This document shows positions 45,656 to 55,243 of a stretch of 64,000 nucleotides of DNA, piece by piece. The notes beneath the pieces were generated by a model. It made no database searches. It worked only from the letters and a program-made list of their open reading frames with translations, and was not told the origin of the DNA. Both the position numbers and the translations under genes were made by a program. The stretch comes from Pseudoalteromonas galatheae (lineage in GTDB: Bacteria; Pseudomonadota; Gammaproteobacteria; Enterobacterales; Alteromonadaceae), in the NCBI RefSeq assembly GCF_005886105.2, contig NZ_PNCO02000002.1, positions 124,001 to 188,000 of the forward strand. The letters run 5' to 3'. The first letter of the stretch is position 1. Each line of letters starts with the position of its first letter.

Positions 45656-47551
45656 TTATTTTAGATGCTTTTCGAAAAAAGCTAAAAACTCAGTGAGTGT
45701 CTTCACTCTGTGTGCTTGATAACTCAGATAATGGTTGCCATCCTCAAGCTCTATATATTTGAACTTTTTGTCATGATCTTCAAGTTCATCTGCCATGTCA
45801 CGACTATGATTAACAGGCACGACTTTATCGTCATCACCATGAATAAGTAACACAGGGCGGTTAATTTGTTTCGCATAGTTAACAGGGGATTGTACTTTAA
45901 GTTTATCAGTATCTTGTCCAAATTGATCACGGACAAGCGCTTTATTTGTGAAAAAGCGCGCGCGACTGACTATTGATTCTAAGTCTGTAACGCCAGCAAA
46001 GCTTGCTGCACATTGAAACGTCTCAGGATGTTTTACCACAGCCATTAGTGCCGCATAGCCACCGTAACTTGCGCCACCTATACAGATTTTATTTTTGAGT
46101 GCATACTTTTCTGCAACCAACCAATTTGCTGCATCTTGTAAATCATCTTGCATCTTTCCTCCCCAACCTTGATTTGCTTCATTAAAGAAGTCAAAGCCAT
46201 AGCCAAAAGAGCCTCTAAAGTTAGGTTGAAAAACCACAAAGCCACGGCTTGCAAATAGCTCGGACCAGTAATCAAATCCAGCGTAGTCACGAGAGTATGG
46301 TCCACCGTGTGGAAGGATTATTGTCGGTGCAGCCGAATCGAATGCTTTAGGTAGGGTTAAATACCCCTCAATTTCAAGGCCGTCACGCGCCTTAAATGAT
46401 ACCCTTTGTTTGCCTAAATAATTGTCACCTGTAATATCTGGATATAAACGTCCTAACCCCGCTAAAGAGCTGGTTTCTCTGTCACCAATCAGGTATGTGC
46501 CAGAGTCTTGGTCAGAATCGCCGTACGCAATGTATTTTTTATTATCCGCACTCATACTTATTACAACAGTGTCATAACTTGGCAATGCGGCTTTAAGTGA
46601 ACGTTGCAGGAGTTTGCGGTCTTCGTCCCAATAAACTCTCGAGTTATCGAGGTTGGAATGGCTGAAGCCTATGGCTCTGCCGTCATGTGAATAAATGATG
46701 CGGCCATCAAAGTCATAATCTGGATCGGAGAAAACGAGCTGAGGTAAAAGCGGGCGCTTAGTAATATCTGCTTTAAAGAGCGCATCTTTACCATTATGAA
46801 GTGCGGTTAGGTAAATAATATTTGGATCTTTATCAAATCCAAGAATATGGATAGCTTCTGGGCCACGAGCCTGAAAGGTGTAGAAATCAATTAGGTCCTT
46901 CGTCTCGTTATCATAGAGCATGTAATAAGCTTTGATCCCCTCAAACCCGTAACCTATTCTTACATTACCTTGTTGATCGGCTATCCAACTGGAAATTTTA
47001 CTTCTGCCCCGAACAACCAGTTGACGTCGATCTCTTTTGATATCCAAAAGATAAACACTTGGCTTATTTACGATATCAAAATCTGCTTGTACCAGGACCT
47101 TGTTGGGTTGATCTGGTAGTAAACTGATCACGCTATCCTGAAACTGTGCTAAAACTTGGTCACGATAAGGCTGATTGATTTGCTCTAACTTCGCTGATTC
47201 ATCAGCTAAGTTATATTTAAATAAACGCGATGAGGTATACTTAACACCTCTTTGTACCTCAGTGTAATCAGCGCCGAAAATTAACAATTCGTCTGTTGCC
47301 CAGTCATACCAACTTAACGTAATGGTTTTGTTGTCCGTTTTTAGGATATATCTTTTTTTCTGCGTCTTAAGGTCATAAGTCGTTAGAACCAGATCGCCTT
47401 CGTAATTTTGTAAATAGGCGACAGCCTTACCACTGGGTGAAAGTGAAACTTTACTCATATTAGGTAGTTGTGCATAACTCTCTACGGGTAACTGGGCTTT
47501 AACAGAGATGGTGCAGAGTAGTGCTATGGCAAATAGAATTATATTTTTCAT
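45656..47551 (-). CDS. S9 family (prolyl oligopeptidase-type) peptidase, exported
   Basis: A 631-residue serine peptidase with a signal peptide (about 1-19, SVKAQLPVES). The first 380 residues form the propeller that gates access; the C-terminal alpha/beta hydrolase domain has Ser in GGASYGGYAAL (about 494), Asp in HGDDDKVVPV (about 572) and His in EDGNHYLSYQ (about 605). FQPNFRGSFGYG forms the oxyanion region. It resembles dipeptidyl/acylaminoacyl peptidases of marine gammaproteobacteria. It is expected in the periplasm, degrading short peptides. It is a single gene with its own terminator. Confidence 0.9.
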   Translation of the reverse strand: MKNIILFAIALLCTISVKAQLPVESYAQLPNMSKVSLSPSGKAVAYLQNYEGDLVLTTYDLKTQKKRYILKTDNKTITLSWYDWATDELLIFGADYTEVQRGVKYTSSRLFKYNLADESAKLEQINQPYRDQVLAQFQDSVISLLPDQPNKVLVQADFDIVNKPSVYLLDIKRDRRQLVVRGRSKISSWIADQQGNVRIGYGFEGIKAYYMLYDNETKDLIDFYTFQARGPEAIHILGFDKDPNIIYLTALHNGKDALFKADITKRPLLPQLVFSDPDYDFDGRIIYSHDGRAIGFSHSNLDNSRVYWDEDRKLLQRSLKAALPSYDTVVISMSADNKKYIAYGDSDQDSGTYLIGDRETSSLAGLGRLYPDITGDNYLGKQRVSFKARDGLEIEGYLTLPKAFDSAAPTIILPHGGPYSRDYAGFDYWSELFASRGFVVFQPNFRGSFGYGFDFFNEANQGWGGKMQDDLQDAANWLVAEKYALKNKICIGGASYGGYAALMAVVKHPETFQCAASFAGVTDLESIVSRARFFTNKALVRDQFGQDTDKLKVQSPVNYAKQINRPVLLIHGDDDKVVPVNHSRDMADELEDHDKKFKYIELEDGNHYLSYQAHRVKTLTEFLAFFEKHLK

Positions 47552-47718
47552 TTTCTGATAGAAGTAGATTATTTTATGTGTCTTTAATTTGGCGACATTA
47601 TTCCCTATTTACAGGCTAAACGCCAATCTATATGTATAGGTAGATATAATCGTTAGTAATAATTTAGGAAAGGCGAGCACGACAGTTAGATAAATTTTTC
47701 TCACCTTAAACAGCAAAT

Positions 47719-47768
47719 GTTGGCACTGCGTAAGCACTAATCAAGGTTTACGCAGATTGAAAGCCAAC
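47719..47768. repeat. Two-part inverted repeat downstream of nemA
   Basis: CTGCGTAA/TTACGCAG (47726-47733, 47748-47755) is nested in GTTGGC/GCCAAC (47719-47724, 47763-47768). It ends eight bases before the nemA stop codon. There is no U-run, so it may protect the 3' end or be a factor-dependent stop. Confidence 0.4.
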
Positions 47769-47775
47769 TTTTAGT

Positions 47776-48885
47776 CTACTTTGTGTTAATTGAATTTGAG
47801 TCGTGGGTTTGGTAATCCGTATAGCCTTGTTCACTACCACCAAATAATGTCTCAGGCTGATGCTTATTCAAGCGCAAATTATGTGCTAGCCTGTGGGGGA
47901 GATCAGGGTTAGCGACAAATGGACGGCCAAACCCAATCATATCAGCCCAACCTTCATCAAGAGCTTGTTGGGCGCGCGCTTTCGTATATTTTCCAGCATA
48001 GATTAACACGCCATTAAATGCCTCCCTAATTGCATGCTTAAAGCGCCGAGGCATATCTGGCGCATCTTCCCAATCCGCTTCCGCGATGTGTACGTAGCAC
48101 ACGTTGAGCGCATTTAGTTGTTGAATTGCTGCGAGGTATGTCTGCTCAGGGTTTTCATCAACTGTACCATTTAAGGTAGTAAGCGGCGCAAGCCTAACGC
48201 CCACTTTGTCACTGCCTATCTCGTCACTCACAGCCGTCACGACCTCACGCAAAAAGCGAATGCGGTTATCAATTGAGCCACCATAGCCATCTGTTCTTTG
48301 ATTTGAGCAAGAGTCTAAAAATTGATTGATCAAATAACCGTTCGCTGCATGTAGTTCAATTCCGTCGAACCCTGCCTGCATCGCGTTGCGTGCTGCGTGT
48401 CGATATTCGTTAATTACATTATTGATGTCTGCTAGGGTCATTGCTCTTGGTGTTTGTGCTTGAATAAAATTAGGTGAATCATTTTCATCGATGAAGACCT
48501 TTACACCCCGAGCTTGAATTGCTGAAGCTGAAATTGGCTGAAGCCCACCTGTATTGCTTTGGTGCGATACTCGTCCAACATGCCAAAGCTGCGCAAACAT
48601 AACGCCGCCTGCATCATGCACTTGTTTTGTGACTTGTTTCCAGCCAGCAACTTGGGCGTCTGAATAGATCCCCGGTGTCCAAGCATACCCCTTACCGAGT
48701 TGCGATATTTGTGTCCCTTCACTAATAATTAAACCAGCCGTTGCACGCTGTGCGTAATAGGTTGCCATCAAATTGTTAGGGATATCCCCAGGTTGACTCG
48801 CCCGTGAGCGGGTCATAGGTGGCATCACTATACGATTGTTAAGTGTTTTACCTGCTAAATTAATTGACTCAAACAAATCAGCCAT
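47776..48885 (-). CDS. nemA: Old Yellow Enzyme-type alkene reductase (NemA-like)
   Basis: A 369-residue FMN-dependent NADPH oxidoreductase that reduces electrophilic alkenes, maleimides, quinones and nitro compounds. It starts MADLFESINLAGKTLNNRIV, then MPPMTRSRASQPGDIPN; the active-site part GFDGIELHAANGYLINQFLD (about 173-192), QRTDGYGGSIDNRIRF and the C-terminal IGFGRPFVANPDLP match OYE/NemA/XenB. It lies 101 bases downstream of a LysR gene on the same strand, which probably controls it. The AGGAGG-like GAGG ribosome-binding site before the ATG is good. Confidence 0.92.
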   Translation of the reverse strand: MADLFESINLAGKTLNNRIVMPPMTRSRASQPGDIPNNLMATYYAQRATAGLIISEGTQISQLGKGYAWTPGIYSDAQVAGWKQVTKQVHDAGGVMFAQLWHVGRVSHQSNTGGLQPISASAIQARGVKVFIDENDSPNFIQAQTPRAMTLADINNVINEYRHAARNAMQAGFDGIELHAANGYLINQFLDSCSNQRTDGYGGSIDNRIRFLREVVTAVSDEIGSDKVGVRLAPLTTLNGTVDENPEQTYLAAIQQLNALNVCYVHIAEADWEDAPDMPRRFKHAIREAFNGVLIYAGKYTKARAQQALDEGWADMIGFGRPFVANPDLPHRLAHNLRLNKHQPETLFGGSEQGYTDYQTHDSNSINTK

Positions 48886-48986
48886 TTGGCCTCCTCAACG
48901 TTTATTTTCACTATGAGAAGCTTAACGATTTAAAATATTTTCATTAACCGCAATAAATACAAAATATATTTGTAAAAAATGAAAAA

Positions 48987-49874
48987 CTATAGCGTGAGCC
49001 TAGGCGCAATGTAGTCTAGAAATGCTGAAATCCGAGAAGATACACCACTATTTTGATAATACACGGCTTGCACCGCTTCTCTGCGGTTTGGCGAAATAAT
49101 TTGCTCGGTAAATACCTCAACGAGTCTTCCTGCTTTTATATCTTGTCTCACCATAAAGTTAGATAGCAGTGCAATACCATGGCCTGCAATACACAATTGC
49201 CTCACGGTCTCACCACTGGATGCGCTAATGGAAAACTTGAGTTGCTGCGGATTTTGTAAAGGCCAGACGTTGAGATGCGGGGCATCGGTAAAACCTATCA
49301 AGTTGTGATTTGAAAGAGTAATCAACGGTTCACTGCCTAAAAACTTACTTATATAGTCAGGGCTCGCAACAAGGTGAAGTTTACTTCGGCCTAACAATCG
49401 AGCATGAAGGTTAGAATCAGCTAAGTCACCAATTCGTATCGCGATATCGGTTTTATGCTCTAACAAATCGATGATGCTGTCATGGCTAGTTATTTCCAAA
49501 GTAATATCGGGAAAGGCTTCATTAAAACCTTTTAATATAGGCGTAAGCTGGTGAAAAACGAAAGGGCTTGCAGCATCAACTCTCAATTTACCTGCCGGCG
49601 AAAATCGTAACAACTTTAACGCCTCTTCGCCTTGCTCAATGGTATTGAGTGCCTGTCGCGCATAGCGTAAAAATAGTTCGCCTTCTTCGGTTAGCTCTAT
49701 CCGCCGAGTAGTTCGATTGAATAGCGTTACACGCAGGGACTTTTCTAGCCGAGTTACCGCTCTTGAGACCTTTGCAACTTGTTCGTCCATCAGATTTGCT
49801 GCAGCGGAAAAACTACCAGTATCGACAACACAGATAAAAGCTTCTAGATCTTCGGTTTTTGAGCTAACGGGCAT
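48987..49874 (-). CDS. LysR-family regulator between nemA and an MFS exporter
   Basis: A 295-residue LysR regulator of the AaeR/CrgA-like group. The helix-turn-helix spans about 8-60 (FICVVDTGSFSAAANLMDEQ, then VAKVSRAVTRLEKSLRVTLF) and the effector domain begins near 90. It is transcribed toward nemA and divergently from the MFS gene with 115 bases between, so it could control both. The inducer may be an electrophile or quinone, judging from the reductase; that is inference. Confidence 0.87.
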   Translation of the reverse strand: MPVSSKTEDLEAFICVVDTGSFSAAANLMDEQVAKVSRAVTRLEKSLRVTLFNRTTRRIELTEEGELFLRYARQALNTIEQGEEALKLLRFSPAGKLRVDAASPFVFHQLTPILKGFNEAFPDITLEITSHDSIIDLLEHKTDIAIRIGDLADSNLHARLLGRSKLHLVASPDYISKFLGSEPLITLSNHNLIGFTDAPHLNVWPLQNPQQLKFSISASSGETVRQLCIAGHGIALLSNFMVRQDIKAGRLVEVFTEQIISPNRREAVQAVYYQNSGVSSRISAFLDYIAPRLTL

Positions 49875-49989
49875 ATGCGTTCCTTTTCATTTTCTACAAA
49901 AGTATTTTGTCATTTTTACTGTTTTTTGCAAATAAAAAAGCTTTCACACTACATCAACTTATTGCTTATCACCTCAGAAGGGTTTATTT

Positions 49990-51174
49990 ATGCCACTTGC
50001 ATTACTGGCGCTGACATTAAGCGCATTTGCCATTGGTACCACCGAATTTGTCATTGTTGGTTTAGTACCTACCATCGCTTCAGACTTATCAGTTTCACTG
50101 CCTAGTGCAGGGTTGCTGGTGAGTTTATATGCCATCGGCGTTGCCGTTGGTGCGCCCGTCTTAACCGCACTGACAGGGCGATGGAATAGAAAGTCTGTAT
50201 TACTTAGTTTGATGGCACTCTTTGTCTTTGGCAATTTGCTTGCGTGGCAAGCGCCCAGTTATGAAAGCCTCATTATGGCGAGGATCATGACGGGACTCGC
50301 TCATGGTGTGTTCTTCTCTATTGGTTCTACGATTGCGACAAGTTTGGTCTCAAAAGACAAGGAGGCAAGTGCCATAGCCATTATGTTCACGGGCCTGACC
50401 GTGGCGCTCGTAACGGGTGTCCCCTTGGGTACTTGGATTGGCCAACAGTTTGGCTGGCGAGCCACGTTTCTAGTAGTTTCTGCTTTAGGTGTTGTTGCTC
50501 TCTTGGGAAGTGCACTATTGATTCCAAAGAACCTAAAGCAAAGCGCATCAGCCAGTCTGTCTGAACAGGCAAAGGTATTATTGCAACCCAGATTACTGCT
50601 CGTCTATCTTATGACCATACTTGGCTACGGTGGAACCTTTACGGCATTCACTTATCTTGCGCCAATTTTACAACAGGAAGCTGGTTTTAATGCCGCTACA
50701 GTCAGTATTATTATGCTGGTTTATGGTGTATCCGTTGCCATTGGCAATATCTATGGCGGCAAATTAGCAGACAAAAAGGGGCCAATAAGCGCTTTGACCA
50801 TCATCTTCGCGTTACTCTCGGTCATTTTAGCTGTGTTGACATTTACCATGCAGTCGAAAGTAGGCGTGGTGATCACGGTATTAATGTGGGGAGCATTTGC
50901 TTTTGGAAATGTGCCTGGTCTTCAGGTCTATGTTGTACAGTTAGCCGAAAAATATAGTCCAAAAGCGGTGGATGTCGCATCAGGGTTGAATATCGCTGCC
51001 TTCAACGTTGGAATTGCATTCGGCTCCATCCTTGGTGGTCAAATTGTAGAAAGTATGTCTTTGCAGGACACCGCTTGGGTAGGGGCACTTATCAGTGCTG
51101 CAGCCTTATTAGCAACCCGTTTTAGTGGCTATCTGGATAACAGATCTTTATTGAAGGCTCAAGTTGTAGAGTAG
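49990..51174 (+). CDS. MFS (DHA1) exporter
   Basis: A 394-residue transporter with 12 predicted helices. It begins MPLALLALTLSAFAIGTTEF, then VIVGLVPTIASDLSVSLPSAG; the GTTEF motif in helix 1 and LYAIGVAVGAPVLTALTGRWNRK (motif A) are typical of the AraJ/YdhP/Cml branch of drug and sugar exporters. VALVTGVPLGTWIGQQFGWR is the antiporter motif C. AGAAGGG precedes the ATG. Its divergence from a LysR gene and closeness to an electrophile reductase suggest export of a toxic organic compound. Confidence 0.9.
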   Translation: MPLALLALTLSAFAIGTTEFVIVGLVPTIASDLSVSLPSAGLLVSLYAIGVAVGAPVLTALTGRWNRKSVLLSLMALFVFGNLLAWQAPSYESLIMARIMTGLAHGVFFSIGSTIATSLVSKDKEASAIAIMFTGLTVALVTGVPLGTWIGQQFGWRATFLVVSALGVVALLGSALLIPKNLKQSASASLSEQAKVLLQPRLLLVYLMTILGYGGTFTAFTYLAPILQQEAGFNAATVSIIMLVYGVSVAIGNIYGGKLADKKGPISALTIIFALLSVILAVLTFTMQSKVGVVITVLMWGAFAFGNVPGLQVYVVQLAEKYSPKAVDVASGLNIAAFNVGIAFGSILGGQIVESMSLQDTAWVGALISAAALLATRFSGYLDNRSLLKAQVVE

Positions 51175-51206
51175 GTGACGGCTCATCCGGAGGAATTTTG
51201 CTAAAA

Positions 51207-51537
51207 GATCGCCACGTGAAGTGGCTCCTACGAAAGGCGGTCTGGTTTAGTAAATATTTGAACTCCGCCAAAGTAGGAGCAGGTTAATCCTGCGAGCTTT
51301 TGTTAAAGATCGCCACGTGAAGCGGCTCCTACGAAAGGCGGTCTGGTTTAGTAAATATTTGAACTCCACCAAAGTAGTAGCAGGTTAATCCCGCGAGCTT
51401 TTGTTAAAGATCGCCACGTAAAGTGGCTCCTACGAAAAAAGCAATCTGGTTTAGCAAATAGTCAAGCCTCACCAAAGTAGGAGCAGGTTAATCCTGCGAG
51501 CTTTTGTTAAAAGATCTCCACGTGAAGTGGCTCCTAC
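51207..51537. repeat. REP/BIME-like tandem repeat array
   Basis: Three consecutive units of about 101, 101 and 104 bases starting at 51207, 51308 and 51409, plus a 25-base partial unit from 51513. Each unit begins GATCGCCACGTGAAGTGG, a GCCAC/GTGGC hairpin, runs into CTCCTACG, and ends with GTAGGAGCAGGTTAATCCTG, a second hairpin (GCAGG/CCTGC). CTCCTAC and GTAGGAG are inverted relative to each other. The GTAGGAGC core is the same as that of Pseudomonas-type REP elements. The array fills the gap between two convergent genes and has no coding potential. Confidence 0.85.
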
Positions 51538-51562
51538 TTGGCTTTAAAGTACAAGCGCTGCA

Positions 51563-53911
51563 CTATTGTTTGGGGATCGCATTCCCTTTAAACGATACTT
51601 TGATATTCGTCACTTTACTTAAGTCATAAAGCTGTGGATTTTTCAGCTTAATTGACCAAGTAGTAAACGGAGTTGGTTTAAAGTAATTAATCGCATAATC
51701 GTTTGCGATTGCACCACTGGTGATTGGATCTATGCGTGTCGTTTCACTATCTAACAACTCGTAACTCACCAATCGGTATAACGATTCGGCACTAAATTGA
51801 TAGGGTTGCCCTTTAAACCTATCTTGATATGAACCGCTTGACCTTACCTCGATATCGTAGCGCTGGTTCTCATTCAATCCCGAACCTTCTAGTACAACAT
51901 TGACCTCGTCTAATCTAACTCGATCAAATTGGGAAAAATCAATGTCTTCTAACGACAGCGTGAAACTCATCTCACCATCTTGCGCAAAATCCTGCAATTG
52001 TTGCTGCGCATTCAACTCTTCTATGGTGAGCATAAAGTCTTGAGGTCGAGGGTTAAAGCGTAATAATGACGCGGCCTCTTGCTCACGTAGCAAGGCTAAG
52101 TCGCGGCGGTATTCTTGATAACTTTGATTAAGGCTTGGTGTCACTATGATGTCATCAAGTGACCAGTAGCTAAATGCCGCCTGATAGTTTGTTAATGCTA
52201 CAAATATCGGACGTTTTAGATTATTCAGAGTCCGAAATAGCTGCTCCTCCATTTCCTGAATTTCATCTAGACTGTTTTGATTGTTTTGTAAAAATGCATC
52301 TATACGGTTGATCTGCTTGAGTTTTGCATCAGCGGTGATCCGCAAATCTATCTGTCTAGACTGCTCCTGGGCAATATCAATTTCCACAGCCACAATTGCC
52401 TTACCATGATTAATTAACTTTTCGATAGCAACAAGATAGTCGCTTGAACCGTCAATATCTTCATCTATAGCTTTTTTCATTTGTGCTTTAGCGGTTATTA
52501 AAAATTCATCCCAAATTCGATTTGCCTCTTCTTTGGTTGGAATGAGTGAGTTAAGGCGATTGAACTCTTGTGCAAGCTCACTACTAGAAAACGGATCGGC
52601 AGTTTTTTGCGATAATACGTTTAACTGGCCGCTAACCTTTTGTACTTTATCCATTAATGATGCTATATCATCAATTTTGGTTTTTAAGTCATTGATCTCT
52701 TGGATTGTGGCGGGTAAGCTCGCTACTAAGTCTTTCAGGCCACTGGTGTCTCCCCCAGCAGCTCCTGCAAATGCAGTGCCTGCACTAATTACGGTTTCAA
52801 GTACTTTAAGTCCGATTTCTGTAATTTTATCTAGTTTGTAGTCTAAAATTCCTTGCTGAAACTCGACCCCTGAATAGAAGACGTTATTTTCTTGTCCGCT
52901 GAATGCTACTTTTTGTTCATCTAGTGTCTTTACCAAGCTCGTCAGTTGCTCTACTGAGCGAGAGATAATTCGTTGCTCAGCAGATGCAACATCGAACAGG
53001 TTATCCTGCATTAAAGTGAGATCTTGGCGCTTGTTTTCTAAACTCCGGCCTTGTTGCTGAAAATTACTATAGCTATCCTGATATGCTTCCATCGCATCAA
53101 TGTATGCTTTGATGGTTAGCTCATAAAAGTCGCGGGACAAGCTAGGAACATAGTTTTTGTTAAGTGTTGCATACGACAAAAACTGCTTAAGGTTAGCAAG
53201 CTGCAAGTAAAAGTTCTTAGCTTGAACTGATGACTCTCTAACATCATGAGCTGCATTTAGTATAGACTCAGGCCAGCTCAACATCTCAATGCTCAAAGCT
53301 GGGTTTTGATCATAAATGGCCGCCGCCATATCGAACGACTTTTCAAATGCATCTAAAAAGTACTCTTTGTGCACCGAAGTTAGTGACGTCAGCGCGGGGG
53401 AAATAGGCGTCGCAAACTTATTCCCTTGTATAACTTGATATAGCGTACCAAAGGAGTCTGGTGCGATGCTAAAACGTTCAATTTCACCGCCGCTGGGTGA
53501 ATGAGCTGTCACTATATTGATATTAGCCTCAACTTTATCGGCCATGAATACCAGTGTTGATGCTTGGGCATTTTGAGTATCTAAATTAATACTCACCGTA
53601 CCATTACCCATTATTTTGCGTGCGACGATAAAAACCCTTTTATTTGGCGCATCGAAAATCATGTTTCGGTCGATTTCCACGGTATCTGCAGCAATGACAA
53701 TGGTATTATGATCTCTAGCACTGGTAAGTACGTCATTCAGGTTGACATGTAATGCCGAGACCAAGTAATTTTGTGTGTCTATCTGTTGTTGATTTGTTGT
53801 TGTAACGCTTGGTAAGTTTTGACTTAACTCAAGATTATATAGCTCGTTCCAAGTCGCTGCTTGGCTCGAAAAAGCGCAGCCAATTAACAAGCTGAGTAAA
53901 GTTGGTTTCAT
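51563..53911 (-). CDS. Large secreted helical protein, second gene of a putative toxin pair
   Basis: A 782-residue protein with a Sec signal peptide (MKPTLLSLLIGCAFSSQAA). I do not recognise the whole. Residues about 45-125 are short beta strands with regular spacing (TIVIAADTVEIDRNMIFD, then RVFIVARKIMGNGTVSI), like a small beta-solenoid. From about 180 to 600 it is almost all helix with long coiled-coil-like stretches. A hydrophobic Gly/Ala-rich patch lies at about 360-388 (LETVISAGTAFAGAAGG). The last 150 residues return to beta structure. A helical body with one buried hydrophobic segment is what alpha pore-forming toxins show. It is 108 bases downstream of the XaxA-like gene and has an AAGGAA ribosome-binding site. 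Confidence 0.7.
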   Translation of the reverse strand: MKPTLLSLLIGCAFSSQAATWNELYNLELSQNLPSVTTTNQQQIDTQNYLVSALHVNLNDVLTSARDHNTIVIAADTVEIDRNMIFDAPNKRVFIVARKIMGNGTVSINLDTQNAQASTLVFMADKVEANINIVTAHSPSGGEIERFSIAPDSFGTLYQVIQGNKFATPISPALTSLTSVHKEYFLDAFEKSFDMAAAIYDQNPALSIEMLSWPESILNAAHDVRESSVQAKNFYLQLANLKQFLSYATLNKNYVPSLSRDFYELTIKAYIDAMEAYQDSYSNFQQQGRSLENKRQDLTLMQDNLFDVASAEQRIISRSVEQLTSLVKTLDEQKVAFSGQENNVFYSGVEFQQGILDYKLDKITEIGLKVLETVISAGTAFAGAAGGDTSGLKDLVASLPATIQEINDLKTKIDDIASLMDKVQKVSGQLNVLSQKTADPFSSSELAQEFNRLNSLIPTKEEANRIWDEFLITAKAQMKKAIDEDIDGSSDYLVAIEKLINHGKAIVAVEIDIAQEQSRQIDLRITADAKLKQINRIDAFLQNNQNSLDEIQEMEEQLFRTLNNLKRPIFVALTNYQAAFSYWSLDDIIVTPSLNQSYQEYRRDLALLREQEAASLLRFNPRPQDFMLTIEELNAQQQLQDFAQDGEMSFTLSLEDIDFSQFDRVRLDEVNVVLEGSGLNENQRYDIEVRSSGSYQDRFKGQPYQFSAESLYRLVSYELLDSETTRIDPITSGAIANDYAINYFKPTPFTTWSIKLKNPQLYDLSKVTNIKVSFKGNAIPKQ

Positions 53912-53943
53912 AGTAATTCCTTATTGCAACATACAAGACGCGC

Positions 53944-53979
53944 CTATTGAGCACTCTGTGAATGTAGGGCGCTCAATAG
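53944..53979. repeat. Inverted repeat between the two putative toxin genes
   Basis: CTATTGAGC (53944-53952) and GCTCAATAG (53971-53979) are perfectly complementary across 18 bases, in the gap between the two genes. No U-run follows on the minus strand. It may be a partial stop or an RNA stability element setting the ratio of the two proteins. Confidence 0.5.
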
Positions 53980-54019
53980 AAGTTTAGTTATGATGCTTAT
54001 AATTTAAGTCTAGTGATAC

Positions 54020-55243
54020 TTACTGCTGTGATGTTGGCAGGTAGGCGTTCTGTAGAAATGTTCTTGCTTTGTCTGCGATGTCTTTCCATGAATTGCTGGC
54101 ATTGCTGGCAAGAGGTGAAGAAACTATCCCTGCAACAATTACGTTGGCATTACGTAACGCATTGTCACTGTTTAATTGTGTCAATACATCTCGAAGAGAT
54201 TGCATATCTCCATACAAAGACTGCCAGTGCACTTGAACTTTACGAACATTGCCAAGCGCTGTTTCAATTTTTTCGTTCATGCCTTCCACTTGCCCTTTGG
54301 CAATTTGATACGAGGCTGCAAGACTCATCGCGTGGGCGAGTTCCTTATTCGCCGTCTCAATTTGAGACTCTACTTTATTAATCTCGCTCTTTACTTCTTC
54401 TAACTGTGCGCCTTGGATACTACCGCCAATGATTAGCCCAAGCACACCGCCGAGACTACTTAAGCCAATACCTGTTTTTAAATCGCTCTTTTCATCATTT
54501 AGATCGTTGAGTCGTCGTTGTAAGGTACTAATTCGATCTCGGATGTTAGCTGGCTGGTCTTTATTTAAGATATCTTCAAAAGTGCCTTCCAGTGTATTTA
54601 ATTGTCCAGAATGTGTAGTTAAATCTCCCTGAAAGGTGACGAGTTGATCTACCACTGTTTGGGTTTTTGTTAGATTACCATCAACAAAATTCATGAAGGT
54701 GTTTAGAAATGAAATTGCGACTTGTCGACTTTGTTCGGCAGCTTGCAGATCTCCGCTTAGCGACGCGTTATGTAACTTTGTTAGTTCATCAATAAACGGC
54801 TGAATTAGCAATACATGGGTATCGGAATAATTTGCTAATTTCGTCGCGAGATCAATGATGCTTGGATAAAGCTTATGATTCCAGTTCTGACCCGACGCAT
54901 TGATTGACTCAAAGGTTGTCATCAGTGCTATGTAGTCGTTATTTAGAGGCGTATCCGCTGGATATCGCGTCGCACTTCTAAAGGCTGCTTCGTTATTCGG
55001 TAAACTGACAGCTGACTCGGCAAAAACTTGAATCGTATGCCACTGTTCCTGAGTAAGTAGAAAGTTATCCGAGCCGACATCTATAAACAATGGTGAGCCT
55101 TCAATATCGCCTTGAAGCGTATCGTACATAATTGGGGAAATTTCAGGGACGGCGGTATTTGCCGTAGCAAGCTGACTAAGTCCAAATAATTGTAGTGACG
55201 TTACGATAGCAATTGCGCTTTTCTTTAACTTAATTGGTTTCAT
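54020..55243 (-). CDS. Secreted XaxA/YaxA-like alpha pore-forming toxin subunit (putative)
   Basis: A 407-residue protein with a Sec signal peptide (about 1-29, QLATANTAVP). The rest recalls YaxA/XaxA, component A of the binary alpha-xenorhabdolysin toxins. FLLTQEQWHTIQVFAESAVSLP at about 60 resembles the N-terminal FTKEDLINLKLYVKKGLSLP region I recall for YaxA; a WN pair follows at about the same distance. A long coiled coil (about 225-253) leads to a hydrophobic hairpin LSSLGGVLGLIIGGSIQGA at about 258-277, then a second coiled coil and helices. Known Xax/Yax proteins lack signal peptides, so export here would be different. The likeness rests on memory of the family and needs a structure search. 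Confidence 0.65.
   Translation of the reverse strand: MKPIKLKKSAIAIVTSLQLFGLSQLATANTAVPEISPIMYDTLQGDIEGSPLFIDVGSDNFLLTQEQWHTIQVFAESAVSLPNNEAAFRSATRYPADTPLNNDYIALMTTFESINASGQNWNHKLYPSIIDLATKLANYSDTHVLLIQPFIDELTKLHNASLSGDLQAAEQSRQVAISFLNTFMNFVDGNLTKTQTVVDQLVTFQGDLTTHSGQLNTLEGTFEDILNKDQPANIRDRISTLQRRLNDLNDEKSDLKTGIGLSSLGGVLGLIIGGSIQGAQLEEVKSEINKVESQIETANKELAHAMSLAASYQIAKGQVEGMNEKIETALGNVRKVQVHWQSLYGDMQSLRDVLTQLNSDNALRNANVIVAGIVSSPLASNASNSWKDIADKARTFLQNAYLPTSQQ

Noticed and set aside
51207..51537. CRISPR array
   Set aside because: Units are about 101 bases and similar over their whole length, with internal hairpins. There are no short repeats with unrelated spacers and no cas genes.
54013..54403. 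Plus-strand frames of 122 and 75 codons opposite the XaxA-like gene
   Set aside because: They are antisense shadows without ribosome-binding sites or recognisable protein features.
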